Shown: positions 1-8,451 of the stretch, one piece after another
Layout: the number at the start of each line of letters is the position of its first letter
Numbering within the stretch: position 1 is the first letter of the stretch
DNA from: HGM04593 sp045661205
Lineage (GTDB): Bacteria > Bacteroidota > Bacteroidia > Bacteroidales > Bacteroidaceae
Direction of reading: 5' to 3'
Assembly: GCA_045661205.1 (NCBI GenBank)
Contig: JAZRFE010000014.1
Coordinates: 28,490-92,489 of the forward strand
DNA: 64,000 nt
Position numbers and translations under genes: made by a program
The notes under the pieces: generated by a model
What the model saw: the letters and a program-made list of their open reading frames with translations, nothing else
Told to the model about the DNA's origin: nothing
Database searches by the model: none

Positions 1-260
1 ATCGTGTGAAGCTGGAACTTGGAGTGATGGCAAAGAACCTGTTGCTCGAGGAGTTTCCTCTTGCTGTGCGCGATCTTTCGCCACTCCCCAGCAGCGAGCG
101 TTGGTTGCTCGACACTGTTGTCTATCGTTACGAAGGTGTGGGGCGTTTCGTTATAGGGCTTGCCAATGATGTCTGCATTCGCGAGGGTGACGGGCTTAAA
201 AAGTATCTGCGCGAGTTTGTCGATGACCATTGCAAATCTCTGTTCTATACCGGGGAGTGA
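1..260 (+). CDS. C-terminal end of a WYL-domain regulator (partial)
   Basis: The reading frame is open from the left edge, so this is only the last ~85 residues of a longer protein. The visible part (VYRYEGVGRFVIGLANDV, then an acidic, Leu-rich helix ending near CKSLFYTGE) resembles the C-terminal extension that follows the WYL ligand-sensing domain in WYL transcriptional regulators, which are common in Bacteroidota. The WYL core and any DNA-binding domain would lie outside the window. The call is an inference from the shape of the tail; a different regulator with a similar tail is possible. Confidence 0.5.
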   Translation, partial: RVKLELGVMAKNLLLEEFPLAVRDLSPLPSSERWLLDTVVYRYEGVGRFVIGLANDVCIREGDGLKKYLREFVDDHCKSLFYTGE

Positions 261-379
261 TTGCGACTTTTGATTTTTTTTCAAAAAAAATAGAAATTTC
301 TCTTTTTTTCAGATTCTTTTCAGAATTGGGTATAACCTTTGCATTGTAAACAAAGCGAACATAGGTTGCACTCGTTGCG

Positions 380-420
380 AGTGAAAATAAATTTTCACTT
401 ACTCGTTGGCACTATCTTTG
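380..420 (+). promoter_or_regulatory. Promoter with adjacent 20-bp palindrome before the PepSY-like gene
   Basis: TATCTTTG at 413-420 matches the Bacteroidota -7 element TAnnTTTG. Just upstream, AGTGAAAATAAATTTTCACT (380-399) has two 9-base arms around AA. It sits where the -33 region should be, so it could be an operator. No regulator is identified. Confidence 0.6.
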
Positions 421-469
421 CAATAGAAATAAAAACAAAGATTGTTTAACTTATAAATAAGAAGGAACT

Positions 470-910
470 ATGAAAAAGATTATCGTTATTGCATTAGCTG
501 TATTTTCATTCGGTATTTTAACCGCAAACGCCGACAACGACCGTTTGACAGTAAAAGAGAATTTGCCTAAAAAAGCGCAGTTGTTCATCGACGCTCATTT
601 CAAAGATGTCAAAATAACCTATGTGAAAGACGAGCGTGACTATTTGGAGAGAAGCTACGAAGTGTTGTTCGCCAATGGTACGAAAGTGGAATTCAACCGC
701 AACGGCGAGTGGAAAGAGGTTGATTGCCGTCGTTCATCGGTTCCCGCAGCCATCGTTCCCGCGCAGATTACTAAGTATGTGAATGACAATTATCCCGATG
801 CAAAGATTCTCCAGATTGAGCGCGACAGAGTGGGCTACGAGTTGCAACTCTCCAACCGCTTGGAGCTTACATTCAACAAAAAGTTCAATATTATCGATAT
901 TGACAACTAA
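470..910 (+). CDS. Secreted PepSY-like (DUF2874-type) protein
   Basis: A 146-residue protein with a clear signal peptide (MKKIIVIALAVFSFGILTANA, cleavage near residue 21), so it is exported to the periplasm or beyond. The mature part holds two similar ~60-residue segments, each with alternating charged and hydrophobic strands (YEVLFANGTKVEFNRNGEW; YELQLSNRLELTFNKKFNI). This is the pattern of the PepSY-like DUF2874 family, known mainly from Bacteroidota and often compared to the beta-lactamase-inhibitor fold. Its role is not known. It has its own promoter and terminator, so it is a single-gene unit. Confidence 0.75.
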   Translation: MKKIIVIALAVFSFGILTANADNDRLTVKENLPKKAQLFIDAHFKDVKITYVKDERDYLERSYEVLFANGTKVEFNRNGEWKEVDCRRSSVPAAIVPAQITKYVNDNYPDAKILQIERDRVGYELQLSNRLELTFNKKFNIIDIDN

Positions 911-931
911 TCTCTCAGGATATTAAATATG

Positions 932-961
932 AAAAACAGGTGGTGCGCCACCTGTTTTTTT
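932..961 (+). terminator. Rho-independent terminator after the PepSY-like gene
   Basis: A 12-bp perfect stem (AAAAACAGGTGG / CCACCTGTTTTT) with a TGCG loop runs straight into a T tract. Confidence 0.85.
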
Positions 962-1032
962 ATGTGTGTAATAAAAAAAGAAGAAAAAATAATATTTTTT
1001 ATTTTGTGTCAAGAGTTGTCACTGCGCGGGGG

Positions 1033-1040
1033 TACTTTTG
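1033..1040 (+). promoter_or_regulatory. -7 element of a small membrane protein gene
   Basis: TACTTTTG fits TAnnTTTG and lies 25 bases before the ATG at 1066. A clear -33 box at the right distance is not visible. Confidence 0.45.
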
Positions 1041-1065
1041 CTTCGTAAACATAAAAACAGAGGCT

Positions 1066-1275
1066 ATGAACGAAGTAAATTACATCAATTATCTTTTGCT
1101 TGCATTTTTTGTTGCGGGTACTTTTTACGTTACAATGATAGTTGCCAAAGAGGTGCACGACGACTTTGCTCGCTATTTGCGCCCTATCAAGCGATTGATG
1201 CGCAGACACATTTTGCGCATTGTACACGATGTGGTCTCTTCTCTGCGCGCGCTCACTATGCGTGCCGCATCGTAG
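1066..1275 (+). CDS. Small single-span membrane protein, unknown
   Basis: From the ATG at 1066 this encodes 69 residues: a short polar N-terminus, one hydrophobic helix (residues ~7-26, INYLLLAFFVAGTFYVTMIV), then a basic Arg/His-rich tail. The frame is open further upstream, but the -7 element at 1033-1040 would place the RNA start close to 1066, which favours this start. No family was recognised. The layout predicts an inner-membrane anchor with a positively charged cytoplasmic tail. It is a plausible but unproven gene. Confidence 0.5.
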   Translation: MNEVNYINYLLLAFFVAGTFYVTMIVAKEVHDDFARYLRPIKRLMRRHILRIVHDVVSSLRALTMRAAS

Positions 1276-1360
1276 AAAGTGTTAATTCTGCAAAGTGATT
1301 CTTTGAAGTTTGTTGCATCTTCGCGACAGATTTGTTGAATGAATATGTAAATGATTGCTT

Positions 1361-1777
1361 ATGTTCGGTTTTTTGAAAGATAGAAAAAGAAAAGGTGAGA
1401 CGGCTCTTTCGTTGAGTTTCTACGACAGGAACGATAAAAAGCTCTACGAGGTGTCGTACGAGAGTTGCGAGTTTAACGATTATGCGCGTGTGAAGGTACT
1501 CGAAGAGTATTGCGAGAAGATGAATATGCGTTTCAGACGTTGGTTGCCCAATGCCCGCTTCGACAGTCTTGTGGGGCATGCCATGCGCAATGGTTTCTTT
1601 TCGCTGAAGCCTATTTACGAAGGTGATGTTAAGGACAATCACAAGTATGTGTTGTCGCTCTGCGTCGATGGTAAGAGTAGGGTGGTGGTCGATAGTTTCG
1701 GTGCTGCGCCGCGCTGGGTGCGCGACTTCGAGGTGATGCTTATGAACGAGTGTGTCGCTGCCGAGGGGCTGAAATAA
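1361..1777 (+). CDS. DUF6438-like protein, unknown role
   Basis: ATG at 1361 gives 138 residues; a TTG two codons earlier is the only alternative. There is no signal peptide or membrane helix, so it is probably cytoplasmic. The C-terminal half (FDSLVGHAMRNGFFSLKPIY, later YVLSLCVDGKSRVVVDSFGA, ending in an acidic helix) resembles the DUF6438 pattern of an FxxL helix, a tyrosine-containing strand and a K-x-V-x-D strand. That match is from memory of the family pattern and is tentative. It lies 61 bases ahead of the DsbA-like gene in the same direction. Confidence 0.55.
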   Translation: MFGFLKDRKRKGETALSLSFYDRNDKKLYEVSYESCEFNDYARVKVLEEYCEKMNMRFRRWLPNARFDSLVGHAMRNGFFSLKPIYEGDVKDNHKYVLSLCVDGKSRVVVDSFGAAPRWVRDFEVMLMNECVAAEGLK

Positions 1778-1838
1778 TTTTTGCAGGAACATTTCGGGGT
1801 TTTCGGCTGTTTATTGCAATAAAATATATTGTGATATT

Positions 1839-2837
1839 ATGGAGAAACTTAGAATTACGGTTTTTGCCGACCCTGTGTGTACATGGTGTTGGGGCAGTGT
1901 GCCTGTGCTGAGAGCGTTGGAGTATCGTCTTGGCAATAGTGTCGAGATCGATTATGTGATGTGTGGAATGATAGAGGATATTCGCTCTTTTGTGAATCGT
2001 CGTTTGCAGATTGGTGGCGACGTGGCACTCTCCAACAGAAACATGATGAAGGCATGGATGGAGGCTTCGGTGGTTCATGGAATGCCTGTGATGGAGCATG
2101 GTTTTCATCTTTTTTCAGAGGAGCATCCCTCTACTTTCCCTCAAAATATGGCATACGTAACTGCCAAGCTTTGTTGTGGTAACTGTGATGGTGACGGTGC
2201 CGATGTTGCGCGTGCCAACCGCTATCTGCGTCGTGTGCAAGAGGCTACTGCCGTAGAGGCTATGCCCACTTCGCGTGTCGAGGTGCTTGCCGACCTTGCA
2301 GCCGTAGAGGGTTTCGACCCCGAGGAGTTCAAGCAGACGATGGGTAGTGATGCTGCTAAAAAGGCCTTTGCCGACGACCGCGAGCGCGCAAGGTTATTCG
2401 ATGTAAAGGAGTTTCCTACCTTCCTGCTTGAATATTCGGGTCGCGAATCCATTCTTCGCGGTTACATTACATATAATACCTTTGTCAAGGAGATTCTCGC
2501 GTTGGGCAATGGCGATATTTCGTCGCGTCTGTTCAAACATTCGAGCAACGAGTGGGAGAACCATGCTCCCACAATTAAAAATGTTAAGAGCTTTGTGCAG
2601 CACTACAAGAGTGTCTATCCTGTGGAGATAGCCACAGCATTTGCTCTGGTACGTCGCAGCGGACGTTCGGCTGTGAATATCGAGTCCTACGAGCAGTTGC
2701 CCGATATTGTCGATGAGTTGCTCAAGAGTGGCGAGATAGGAATGTCGCCCGCGGGCAACAGTTTCAAATTGTTTGACCTCAAAGAGTCTGCCAACTATTC
2801 GCGCGGGCGAGAAAAAGAGTTGCATCACGCTTGGTGA
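1839..2837 (+). CDS. DsbA/FrnE-family thioredoxin-fold protein
   Basis: A 332-residue protein opening directly with a thioredoxin-fold strand and the motif DPVCTWCWG (Cys14 and Cys17), typical of the DSBA-like FrnE subgroup. There is no signal peptide, so it should act in the cytoplasm, unlike periplasmic DsbA. The inserted helical domain and the strand ending KEFPTFLLEY (cis-proline region) complete the fold by about residue 220. Residues ~240-332 are an extra C-terminal part whose helix-helix-strand pattern looks like a small winged-helix domain. Likely role: thiol-disulfide exchange or adaptor function; substrates unknown. Confidence 0.75.
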   Translation: MEKLRITVFADPVCTWCWGSVPVLRALEYRLGNSVEIDYVMCGMIEDIRSFVNRRLQIGGDVALSNRNMMKAWMEASVVHGMPVMEHGFHLFSEEHPSTFPQNMAYVTAKLCCGNCDGDGADVARANRYLRRVQEATAVEAMPTSRVEVLADLAAVEGFDPEEFKQTMGSDAAKKAFADDRERARLFDVKEFPTFLLEYSGRESILRGYITYNTFVKEILALGNGDISSRLFKHSSNEWENHAPTIKNVKSFVQHYKSVYPVEIATAFALVRRSGRSAVNIESYEQLPDIVDELLKSGEIGMSPAGNSFKLFDLKESANYSRGREKELHHAW

Positions 2838-2844
2838 TACTTGT

Positions 2845-4356
2845 CTATTTTGTAATTATTTTCCATGCAAGCGGCAGGGCGTCTACGATGTCTCCTGCCG
2901 TCATTGCTATTTCACTGTTGCGCTCGGCTGCAATGTCGCCTGCAAGGCCATGTATGTAGGTGGCTATGCGGGCGGCTGTCGTCGAGTCGTGTCCGCGTGC
3001 AAGGAGCGCAAGTACGATGCCGGTGAGTGTGTCGCCACTGCCGGCAGTTGCCATCCCTGGGTTTCCTGTACTGTTGAAAAATATGTTGCCATCGGGCGAA
3101 CACACTGCGGTGTATGCTCCTTTCAGTACTATGCAGATGTTGCATCTTTGTGCTATTTCCACTGCTTTTGCAAGCTGCTCTTCGCGTTTTTTGGCTCCAC
3201 TTGTCAGGCGTGCAAACTCTCCCGGGTGTGGAGTTATGATGCTGCCGGCGGGTAGCTGTTCAAGTACGTGGGGCTGCTTGGCTATTATGTTCAGTGCGTC
3301 AGCGTCGAGCACCATGGGGATTTTGCAGTTCTCTATCAGTTGCAGCAGAGCTTTCCCTGTCTCTTCGGCTGTGCCCAGTCCCGGGCCTACGGCAACGGCT
3401 GTGTAACGCTCGGTGGCGGGTGGCTCGCTCATGCGGTTCTCGCCGTTGGCGGGGGTTGTCATAGCCTCGGGAACAGATATTTGCAGAATGGTGTTGTTGC
3501 ATCGGGGTGTTGAGATTGATAGCAGTCCCGCACCCGAGCGCAGTGTGGCTCTTGCCGCCAGAATGGAGGCTCCCGCCATTCCTTGTGAGCCTGCGACAAG
3601 CAGGGCATGGCCGTAGTCGCCTTTGTGGGCGAACTTCTTGCGAGTGGGCAGCATTGCTGCAATCTCTTCCCTATCGGTGTAGTGAAGGTTGCTCTCCTGT
3701 TCTTCGATGGCTCTGCTGCTCAGACCTATGTCCAGAACACTCCACTCTCCTGTGAACTCGTCGTTGCAGGGCATGAAAAACGATAGTTTGGGAAATTGCA
3801 ATGTCAGCGTGGTGTGAGCATGCACGATGTTTGCTGCGTTGGCGGTGTCGTTGCTCTCGCCATGCAATCCCGAAGGGATGTCTATTGCCACTCTCGTTGC
3901 ATCGCTGCTGTTTATAAAGCGTATAGCCTCGGCAAATATTCCCTCGGCGGGTTTGTTGAGTCCACTGCCGAAGATGCCGTCGATGATGATGCAATTCCCG
4001 GGCAGTTGCGGCGTGGTAAATGTGTCGCTGTATATGTTAATGCGTGCCGGGCACTCTTTCAGTCGAGCAAGATTCTGTGCGCAGTCGGGCGATAGTCGGT
4101 CTTTGGGGTTGATGAGCCACGTCTCTACATGCTCGCCTGCCGCTTGCAGCATGCGGGCAATGGCAAGCGCGTCGCCTCCGTTGTTGCCGGGTCCTGCGAA
4201 TATTGCAAAATAACATCCTGCGTCTCCGTACTTTCGGATTATGGCGTCGGTGAGGGCGCGCGCCGCGCGTTCCATCAGGTCTATCGAAGAGATAGGCTCG
4301 TAGCACATGGTGTCGCGGTCTATCTGCTGTATCTGCTCGGTCTTGAAAATCTTCAT
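2845..4356 (-). CDS. nnr: Bifunctional NAD(P)HX epimerase/dehydratase
   Basis: A 503-residue protein that repairs hydrated NADH and NADPH. The N-terminal YjeF_N domain (residues ~1-215) is the epimerase and shows AGPGNNGGDALAIARML. The C-terminal carbohydrate-kinase-like domain is the ADP-dependent dehydratase and shows KGDYGHALLVAGS, ITPHPGEFARL and the AGSGDTLTG signature. I start at the Met of MKIFKTEQIQQID; the frame opens ten codons earlier. It converges with the DsbA-like gene, leaving seven bases between the stops. A minus-strand TATATTTG at 4384-4391 lies just upstream. Confidence 0.93.
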   Translation of the reverse strand: MKIFKTEQIQQIDRDTMCYEPISSIDLMERAARALTDAIIRKYGDAGCYFAIFAGPGNNGGDALAIARMLQAAGEHVETWLINPKDRLSPDCAQNLARLKECPARINIYSDTFTTPQLPGNCIIIDGIFGSGLNKPAEGIFAEAIRFINSSDATRVAIDIPSGLHGESNDTANAANIVHAHTTLTLQFPKLSFFMPCNDEFTGEWSVLDIGLSSRAIEEQESNLHYTDREEIAAMLPTRKKFAHKGDYGHALLVAGSQGMAGASILAARATLRSGAGLLSISTPRCNNTILQISVPEAMTTPANGENRMSEPPATERYTAVAVGPGLGTAEETGKALLQLIENCKIPMVLDADALNIIAKQPHVLEQLPAGSIITPHPGEFARLTSGAKKREEQLAKAVEIAQRCNICIVLKGAYTAVCSPDGNIFFNSTGNPGMATAGSGDTLTGIVLALLARGHDSTTAARIATYIHGLAGDIAAERNSEIAMTAGDIVDALPLAWKIITK

Positions 4357-4383
4357 ATTTTGAAAATCTTTTGTTTCTGTGAG

Positions 4384-4391
4384 CAAATATA
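4384..4391 (-). promoter_or_regulatory. -7 element of nnr
   Basis: On the minus strand TATATTTG lies 27 bases before the nnr start. No clear -33 box. Confidence 0.5.
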
Positions 4392-4512
4392 GGGCTATTA
4401 TTTAAAAGAATCTCTTTTCTGTAATTATAATGAGCTTACTTTTTAATAAAAATTGTTGCCCTGCTGCTTATTGTTAAGTATATTTACACCGATAAATAAT
4501 TTAGAGTTGTAC

Positions 4513-5196
4513 ATGATGAAGATAATAAGGGCAATAGTGCTTTTATGCTCTCTCTCCTTGCTGTTTCCATTTTATGTGAATGCGTCAGATGTGTTGCAGG
4601 CAGAGGGTGACAAAAAGGTGATACTGGGAACACATAACAGTGCTACGGCCGGCAAAACTGTGTGGTGGCAACGCCCTTTCGCATGGCTGTTGAATATAAC
4701 TTCTCGTTGTCAGAGCAAGAGTATCGAAGAGCAGCTTGAAGGTGGTGTAAGGCTTTTCAATCTGCAAGTGTGCCGGTATAAAGATGATTGGCACATATCT
4801 CATGGGTTATGCGTCTACGAAGATAAACTGTTCGATATTCTCGACCAACTGAAGCAATACAAAGGTATTGTCATTCAGCTCTATCTTGACAATAATTTTT
4901 TTGTTGGCCAGGACGAAGAGGCATTCCTCGAACTTGTCGAGGATGTGAAAACCAACTATTGTACGCCCGATTTTATAATGCACATGGCATGGATAGAGGG
5001 TACCGACAAATATCCCCATAGGACAGAATACAAACTGAGTATCGAAGAGCACTATTGGACAAAAACATGGGCCGATAATTTTGCAGGTTCGTGGCTCGAG
5101 AAACTTCCATTGCCTAAGTCTCATGCAAAGAAATATAATGAGTTTTACAAAGAGAATTGCAAGAGGGATTATCTTATGCTGGACTTCTTTGAATAA
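4513..5196 (+). CDS. Secreted PI-PLC-like phosphodiesterase family protein
   Basis: From the ATG at 4513 (227 residues) there is a signal peptide ending near YVNAS. The mature protein opens with VILGTHNSAT, the first half of the PLC-like TIM-barrel active site (His41 from this start), and continues with DDWHISHGL carrying the second expected His (97). SIEEQLEGGVRLFNLQV and ILDQLKQYKGIVIQLYLDNN are the next barrel strands. This is the layout of bacterial phosphatidylinositol phospholipase C X-domain proteins. It is short for the family and the substrate is unknown. An in-frame ATG at 4516 could also serve; the longer open frame upstream lacks a proper signal peptide. Confidence 0.75.
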   Translation: MMKIIRAIVLLCSLSLLFPFYVNASDVLQAEGDKKVILGTHNSATAGKTVWWQRPFAWLLNITSRCQSKSIEEQLEGGVRLFNLQVCRYKDDWHISHGLCVYEDKLFDILDQLKQYKGIVIQLYLDNNFFVGQDEEAFLELVEDVKTNYCTPDFIMHMAWIEGTDKYPHRTEYKLSIEEHYWTKTWADNFAGSWLEKLPLPKSHAKKYNEFYKENCKRDYLMLDFFE

Positions 5197-5247
5197 ATCT
5201 GAAAATTGTCTGCTTTTATAAATATGAGTAAATATCAAAAATATTTC

Positions 5248-5278
5248 TTTGTCGGTTGTGTTGCAATTACTACCTTTA
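5248..5278 (+). promoter_or_regulatory. Promoter of the cyclophilin-bcp unit
   Basis: TTTG at 5248-5251, a 19-base spacer, then TACCTTTA at 5271-5278; one base off the -7 consensus. It lies 30 bases before the start codon. Confidence 0.6.
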
Positions 5279-5307
5279 CATCGCGAAAATTAACGAATAA
5301 TTGAGAT

Positions 5308-5982
5308 ATGAAAAAAACAGTAGGTTTATTGCTGCTTGTAGCGGCAATTTTCTTTGGTAGCTGTACACCGAATAATGGTACGGCTAAGGTGGTAATGGAG
5401 ACAACGGCGGGTACCATGGAGTTTCTTCTTTATGGCGAGACACCCAACCATCGTGATAATTTTATCAAACTTGCGGGTGAGCAATACTTCGACTCGTTGC
5501 TGTTTCATCGTGTGATAAAGGATTTTATGATTCAGGGTGGTGACCCCGATTCAAAATATGCCGAGGCGGGTGTACGCTTGGGCGAGGGAGGCCCCGATTA
5601 TCGTCTCGATGCCGAGTTCAACCCCGCGCTGTTGCATAAGCGTGGTGCGTTGGCTGCTGCACGCGAGGGTGATATGGTGAATCCCATGAAGCGATCTTCG
5701 GCAAGTCAGTTCTATGTGGTGTGGGGAAAAATATACACTCCCGAAGAGATTGATGGCATGAGCCGCAGAATGTATCAGATGGGTATGGGCGAACTTACTC
5801 CCGAACAGAAAAAACTCTACACCACAGTGGGTGGTACTCCTTTCCTCGATGGTCAGTATACTGTTTTTGGCGAGATTACAAAGGGACTCGATGTTGTCGA
5901 TAAAATTCAGAATGTGGCTACCGATGGCAACGACCGCCCTGTGGAGGATGTGAGAATATTAAGCGTAAAGATTATCAAGTAA
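5308..5982 (+). CDS. Cyclophilin-type peptidyl-prolyl isomerase lipoprotein
   Basis: A 224-residue lipoprotein with signal peptide and lipobox (FFGSC, Cys19). The rest is a cyclophilin domain: FHRVIKDFMIQGGDP is the catalytic signature region, followed by SSASQFYVVWG and DGQYTVFGEITKGLDVVDKI. A ~40-residue insertion (IYTPEEIDGMSRRMYQMGMG onward) interrupts the domain, as in other Bacteroidota homologues. It should catalyse proline isomerisation during folding of exported proteins while anchored to a membrane. One base separates its stop from the bcp start, so the two are very probably co-transcribed. Confidence 0.92.
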   Translation: MKKTVGLLLLVAAIFFGSCTPNNGTAKVVMETTAGTMEFLLYGETPNHRDNFIKLAGEQYFDSLLFHRVIKDFMIQGGDPDSKYAEAGVRLGEGGPDYRLDAEFNPALLHKRGALAAAREGDMVNPMKRSSASQFYVVWGKIYTPEEIDGMSRRMYQMGMGELTPEQKKLYTTVGGTPFLDGQYTVFGEITKGLDVVDKIQNVATDGNDRPVEDVRILSVKIIK

Positions 5983-5983
5983 T

Positions 5984-6436
5984 ATGTTGGCAGTTGGTGA
6001 TAAGGTGCCCGATTTTCTGGGCAAAGATGAGACGGGGCGCGAGGTGCGCGTGAGCGATTTTGCCAGCAAAAAGCTGGTTGTCTATTTCTATCCTAAGGAT
6101 AGCACTCCGGGCTGCACTGCCGAGGCTTGTTCGTTGCGCGACGGGCTCGACGAGCTTGTTGCAGCGGGCTATGCAGTGGTGGGTGTCAGCGCCGACAGCG
6201 AGGCATCGCATCAGCGTTTCAAGGCCAAACAGCAACTGAACTTCCCTCTCATTGCCGATGTTGATAAAAACCTCATCAAACAGTTTGGTGCTTGGGGCGA
6301 GAAAAAACTTGCCGGTAGAGTGTACGACGGTATTCTGCGCACGACGTTTGTTGTGTCGGCCGACGATTGCACTGTGCTGCGTGTAATAACAAAGGTGGAT
6401 ACGAAAAATGCCGCGCGTCAGTTGTTGCAAGATTAG
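5984..6436 (+). CDS. bcp: Thioredoxin-dependent thiol peroxidase (peroxiredoxin Q/Bcp)
   Basis: 150 residues, the usual Bcp length. VVYFYPKDSTPGCTAEACS carries the peroxidatic Cys44 and the resolving Cys49, five residues apart as in the atypical two-cysteine Bcp group. The family motif FPLIADVDK follows. It reduces hydrogen peroxide and organic hydroperoxides in the cytoplasm using thioredoxin. The ATG is one base after the cyclophilin stop, so translation is probably coupled. Confidence 0.95.
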   Translation: MLAVGDKVPDFLGKDETGREVRVSDFASKKLVVYFYPKDSTPGCTAEACSLRDGLDELVAAGYAVVGVSADSEASHQRFKAKQQLNFPLIADVDKNLIKQFGAWGEKKLAGRVYDGILRTTFVVSADDCTVLRVITKVDTKNAARQLLQD

Positions 6437-6468
6437 TAAAAGTATAATATAAATAAAATTCTATTTCT

Positions 6469-7380
6469 ATGATTTTAAACTTCCTTTCGGCTCAGGCTGC
6501 TGCTGTTGCAGACAGTCTGGCAATTAATGCACAGACAATGCAGAATGCGATGTCTTCTCTTTCGAGTCTTACGCTTTCCGAGATTGTCGAGTATCTGACA
6601 AATGCTGCACTTACTTTGGGTAGCAAGATTATTCAGATTGTTTTAATCTGGATGATTGGCCGTTGGCTCTCTAAGCGTCTTGTTTCTATGGTGAAGAGTA
6701 TGATGAAGAAGAAAAATACCGATGCTTCTATTCAGACATTCCTTGTCAGCTTCATCGATATTGTAACACTTATTATTCTTCTCATCATCATCATCAGTGT
6801 GGTGGGTGTCGATACCTCTTCGTTCGTAGCTCTGTTTGCTTCGGCCGGTGTTGCCATTGGTATGGCTCTCAGCGGCACTTTGCAGAACTTTGCAGGTGGA
6901 GTGATGGTGCTTCTCTTCAGACCCTACAAGGTGGGCGATTACATCGAGGCTCAGGGACAGGCTGGTACTGTAAAGGAGATTCAGATTTTCAACACTCTCA
7001 TTCAGACTCCCGACAACCGCATTATCATTGTGCCTAACGGTCCTCTCTCTACGGGTATCATCAACAACTACTCTCGCGAGGCAACACGTCGTGTAGACTT
7101 CACATTCTCTATCTCTTATGGCGATGATTATGAACTTGCCAAGAGTGTGTTGCTCGACATTATCAGCAAAGACGCGCGCATCACTACTACTCCTGCTCCC
7201 TTTGTCGAGCTTGGTGCTTTGGGTGCAAGCTCAATAAATATTACTGTGCGTGTGTGGTGTAATGCTGCCGACTATTGGGGCGTTTTCTTCGATATGAACA
7301 AGGCTGTTTACAAGACCTTCCCCGAGAAGGGATTGCACTTCCCCTTCAATACTATTACTGTGGATATGAAGAAGAACTGA
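6469..7380 (+). CDS. Small-conductance mechanosensitive channel, MscS family
   Basis: 303 residues. A short N-terminal stretch precedes three membrane helices (~50-75, ~88-112, ~115-145). The third is the pore helix, with the Gly/Ala-rich pattern FASAGVAIGMALSGTLQNFAG. The cytoplasmic beta domain follows (RPYKVGDYIEAQGQAGTVKE, then TPDNRIIIVPNGPLS) and the C-terminal alpha/beta part includes VDFTFSISYGDDYE. It releases solutes under hypo-osmotic stress. It starts 32 bases after bcp and ends before a strong terminator. Confidence 0.93.
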   Translation: MILNFLSAQAAAVADSLAINAQTMQNAMSSLSSLTLSEIVEYLTNAALTLGSKIIQIVLIWMIGRWLSKRLVSMVKSMMKKKNTDASIQTFLVSFIDIVTLIILLIIIISVVGVDTSSFVALFASAGVAIGMALSGTLQNFAGGVMVLLFRPYKVGDYIEAQGQAGTVKEIQIFNTLIQTPDNRIIIVPNGPLSTGIINNYSREATRRVDFTFSISYGDDYELAKSVLLDIISKDARITTTPAPFVELGALGASSINITVRVWCNAADYWGVFFDMNKAVYKTFPEKGLHFPFNTITVDMKKN

Positions 7381-7400
7381 TTTTCAGTGTGATATTTTAT

Positions 7401-7438
7401 CGGGGCTGCTCTTTTCGTGGAGCGGCCTCGTTTTTTTT
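7401..7438 (+). terminator. Terminator after the MscS gene
   Basis: GGGGCTGCTC and GAGCGGCCTC pair with two G-T wobbles around an eight-base loop, followed by eight Ts. Confidence 0.8.
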
Positions 7439-7468
7439 GTCCATAATCGGGCTTTGTAAATATATTTG
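7436..7468 (+). promoter_or_regulatory. Promoter of the alpha/beta hydrolase gene
   Basis: TTTG at 7436-7439 and TATATTTG at 7461-7468, 21 bases apart. The -33 box overlaps the T tract of the preceding terminator. Confidence 0.6.
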
Positions 7469-7503
7469 CGCTATATTTACACGAAATATTAATATCTTAT
7501 TTT

Positions 7504-8445
7504 ATGAGTAAAAAAACTTCTATGATAGCTGTGGGGCTTATTGCGACGTTTGTTGTGGGCCTTCTGCTTTTTCTTACGCGAGTGTTCGACTTTTCAATGC
7601 CTGTTTTCGATGATGCTGCGCAGGGCGACACTGTGCGTGTGTGCGAAAATATAACCTATGGTGCAAAGAATAGAAATACCTTTGACCTCTATCTGCCTGC
7701 CGGAGCCGACAAAAAGAGCGAGCATGCTCTTATACTCTTTTTGCATGGCGGTTCGTGGACTTCGGGCGACAAGTCCTCTATGGCCGGCGATTGCGGGTTC
7801 TTTGCCGAGCATGGTTATGTTGCCGCTACCATGAACTATTCTTTCCTGAATATGACGGGTGAAGAGAAAACGGACTTCACTACCATGATGACCGAAATTG
7901 CAACTGCTCTTTCTGCCATTAAGGCCTATGCTGCCTCTCAGGGTGTAAATGTGACAAAGGCGGCTCTCTCGGGCTATTCGGCCGGTGCGCATCTTGCCCT
8001 TCTTTATACATACAGCATGGCAGCAAACTCTCCTCTGCCTGTTCTTTTTGCCCATTCCAAGGCGGGTCCTGCCGATTTTCGCACCTTCTCGCCCTCGTCG
8101 CCCGACGTGCAGGAGTTTATGGCAAAAATGGGTGTTGGAAGTGACGAACAGTCTGTAAAGGCACTTCTTGAGAATGAAAAAGTTGTTGCAATGATACAGG
8201 CGGTCTCTCCTGTCTTTTATGTGAAAGAGGGTGCTGCCCCTGCAATACTTTCGTATGGTCGCAAGGATGGTCTTGTGGTGTGGGAAAATGTTGTCTCTAT
8301 GATGAACGTTCTCGACTCGGTAGGTGTTGATTATACGTTGGTAGAGTATCCCAATTCGGCACATGGACTGGACAAAGATGCCGACAGCGCGCAACGCTCG
8401 ATAGATGCAATGCTCGATTATGCAAAGAAATATTTTGGATATTAA
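7504..8445 (+). CDS. Alpha/beta hydrolase (esterase/lipase-like), membrane-anchored or exported
   Basis: 313 residues with an N-terminal hydrophobic segment (~7-27) that could be a signal anchor. The hydrolase core shows the oxyanion-hole motif LFLHGGSW, the nucleophile elbow LSGYSAGAH (catalytic Ser), an acidic residue in SYGRKDGLV and a final His in NSAHGLD. This is the BD-FAE/esterase-like subfamily of the fold. Substrates cannot be read from the sequence. It has its own promoter, and the next gene starts six bases after its stop, suggesting a two-gene unit with the thioesterase. Confidence 0.85.
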   Translation: MSKKTSMIAVGLIATFVVGLLLFLTRVFDFSMPVFDDAAQGDTVRVCENITYGAKNRNTFDLYLPAGADKKSEHALILFLHGGSWTSGDKSSMAGDCGFFAEHGYVAATMNYSFLNMTGEEKTDFTTMMTEIATALSAIKAYAASQGVNVTKAALSGYSAGAHLALLYTYSMAANSPLPVLFAHSKAGPADFRTFSPSSPDVQEFMAKMGVGSDEQSVKALLENEKVVAMIQAVSPVFYVKEGAAPAILSYGRKDGLVVWENVVSMMNVLDSVGVDYTLVEYPNSAHGLDKDADSAQRSIDAMLDYAKKYFGY

Positions 8446-8451
8446 AAGGTT

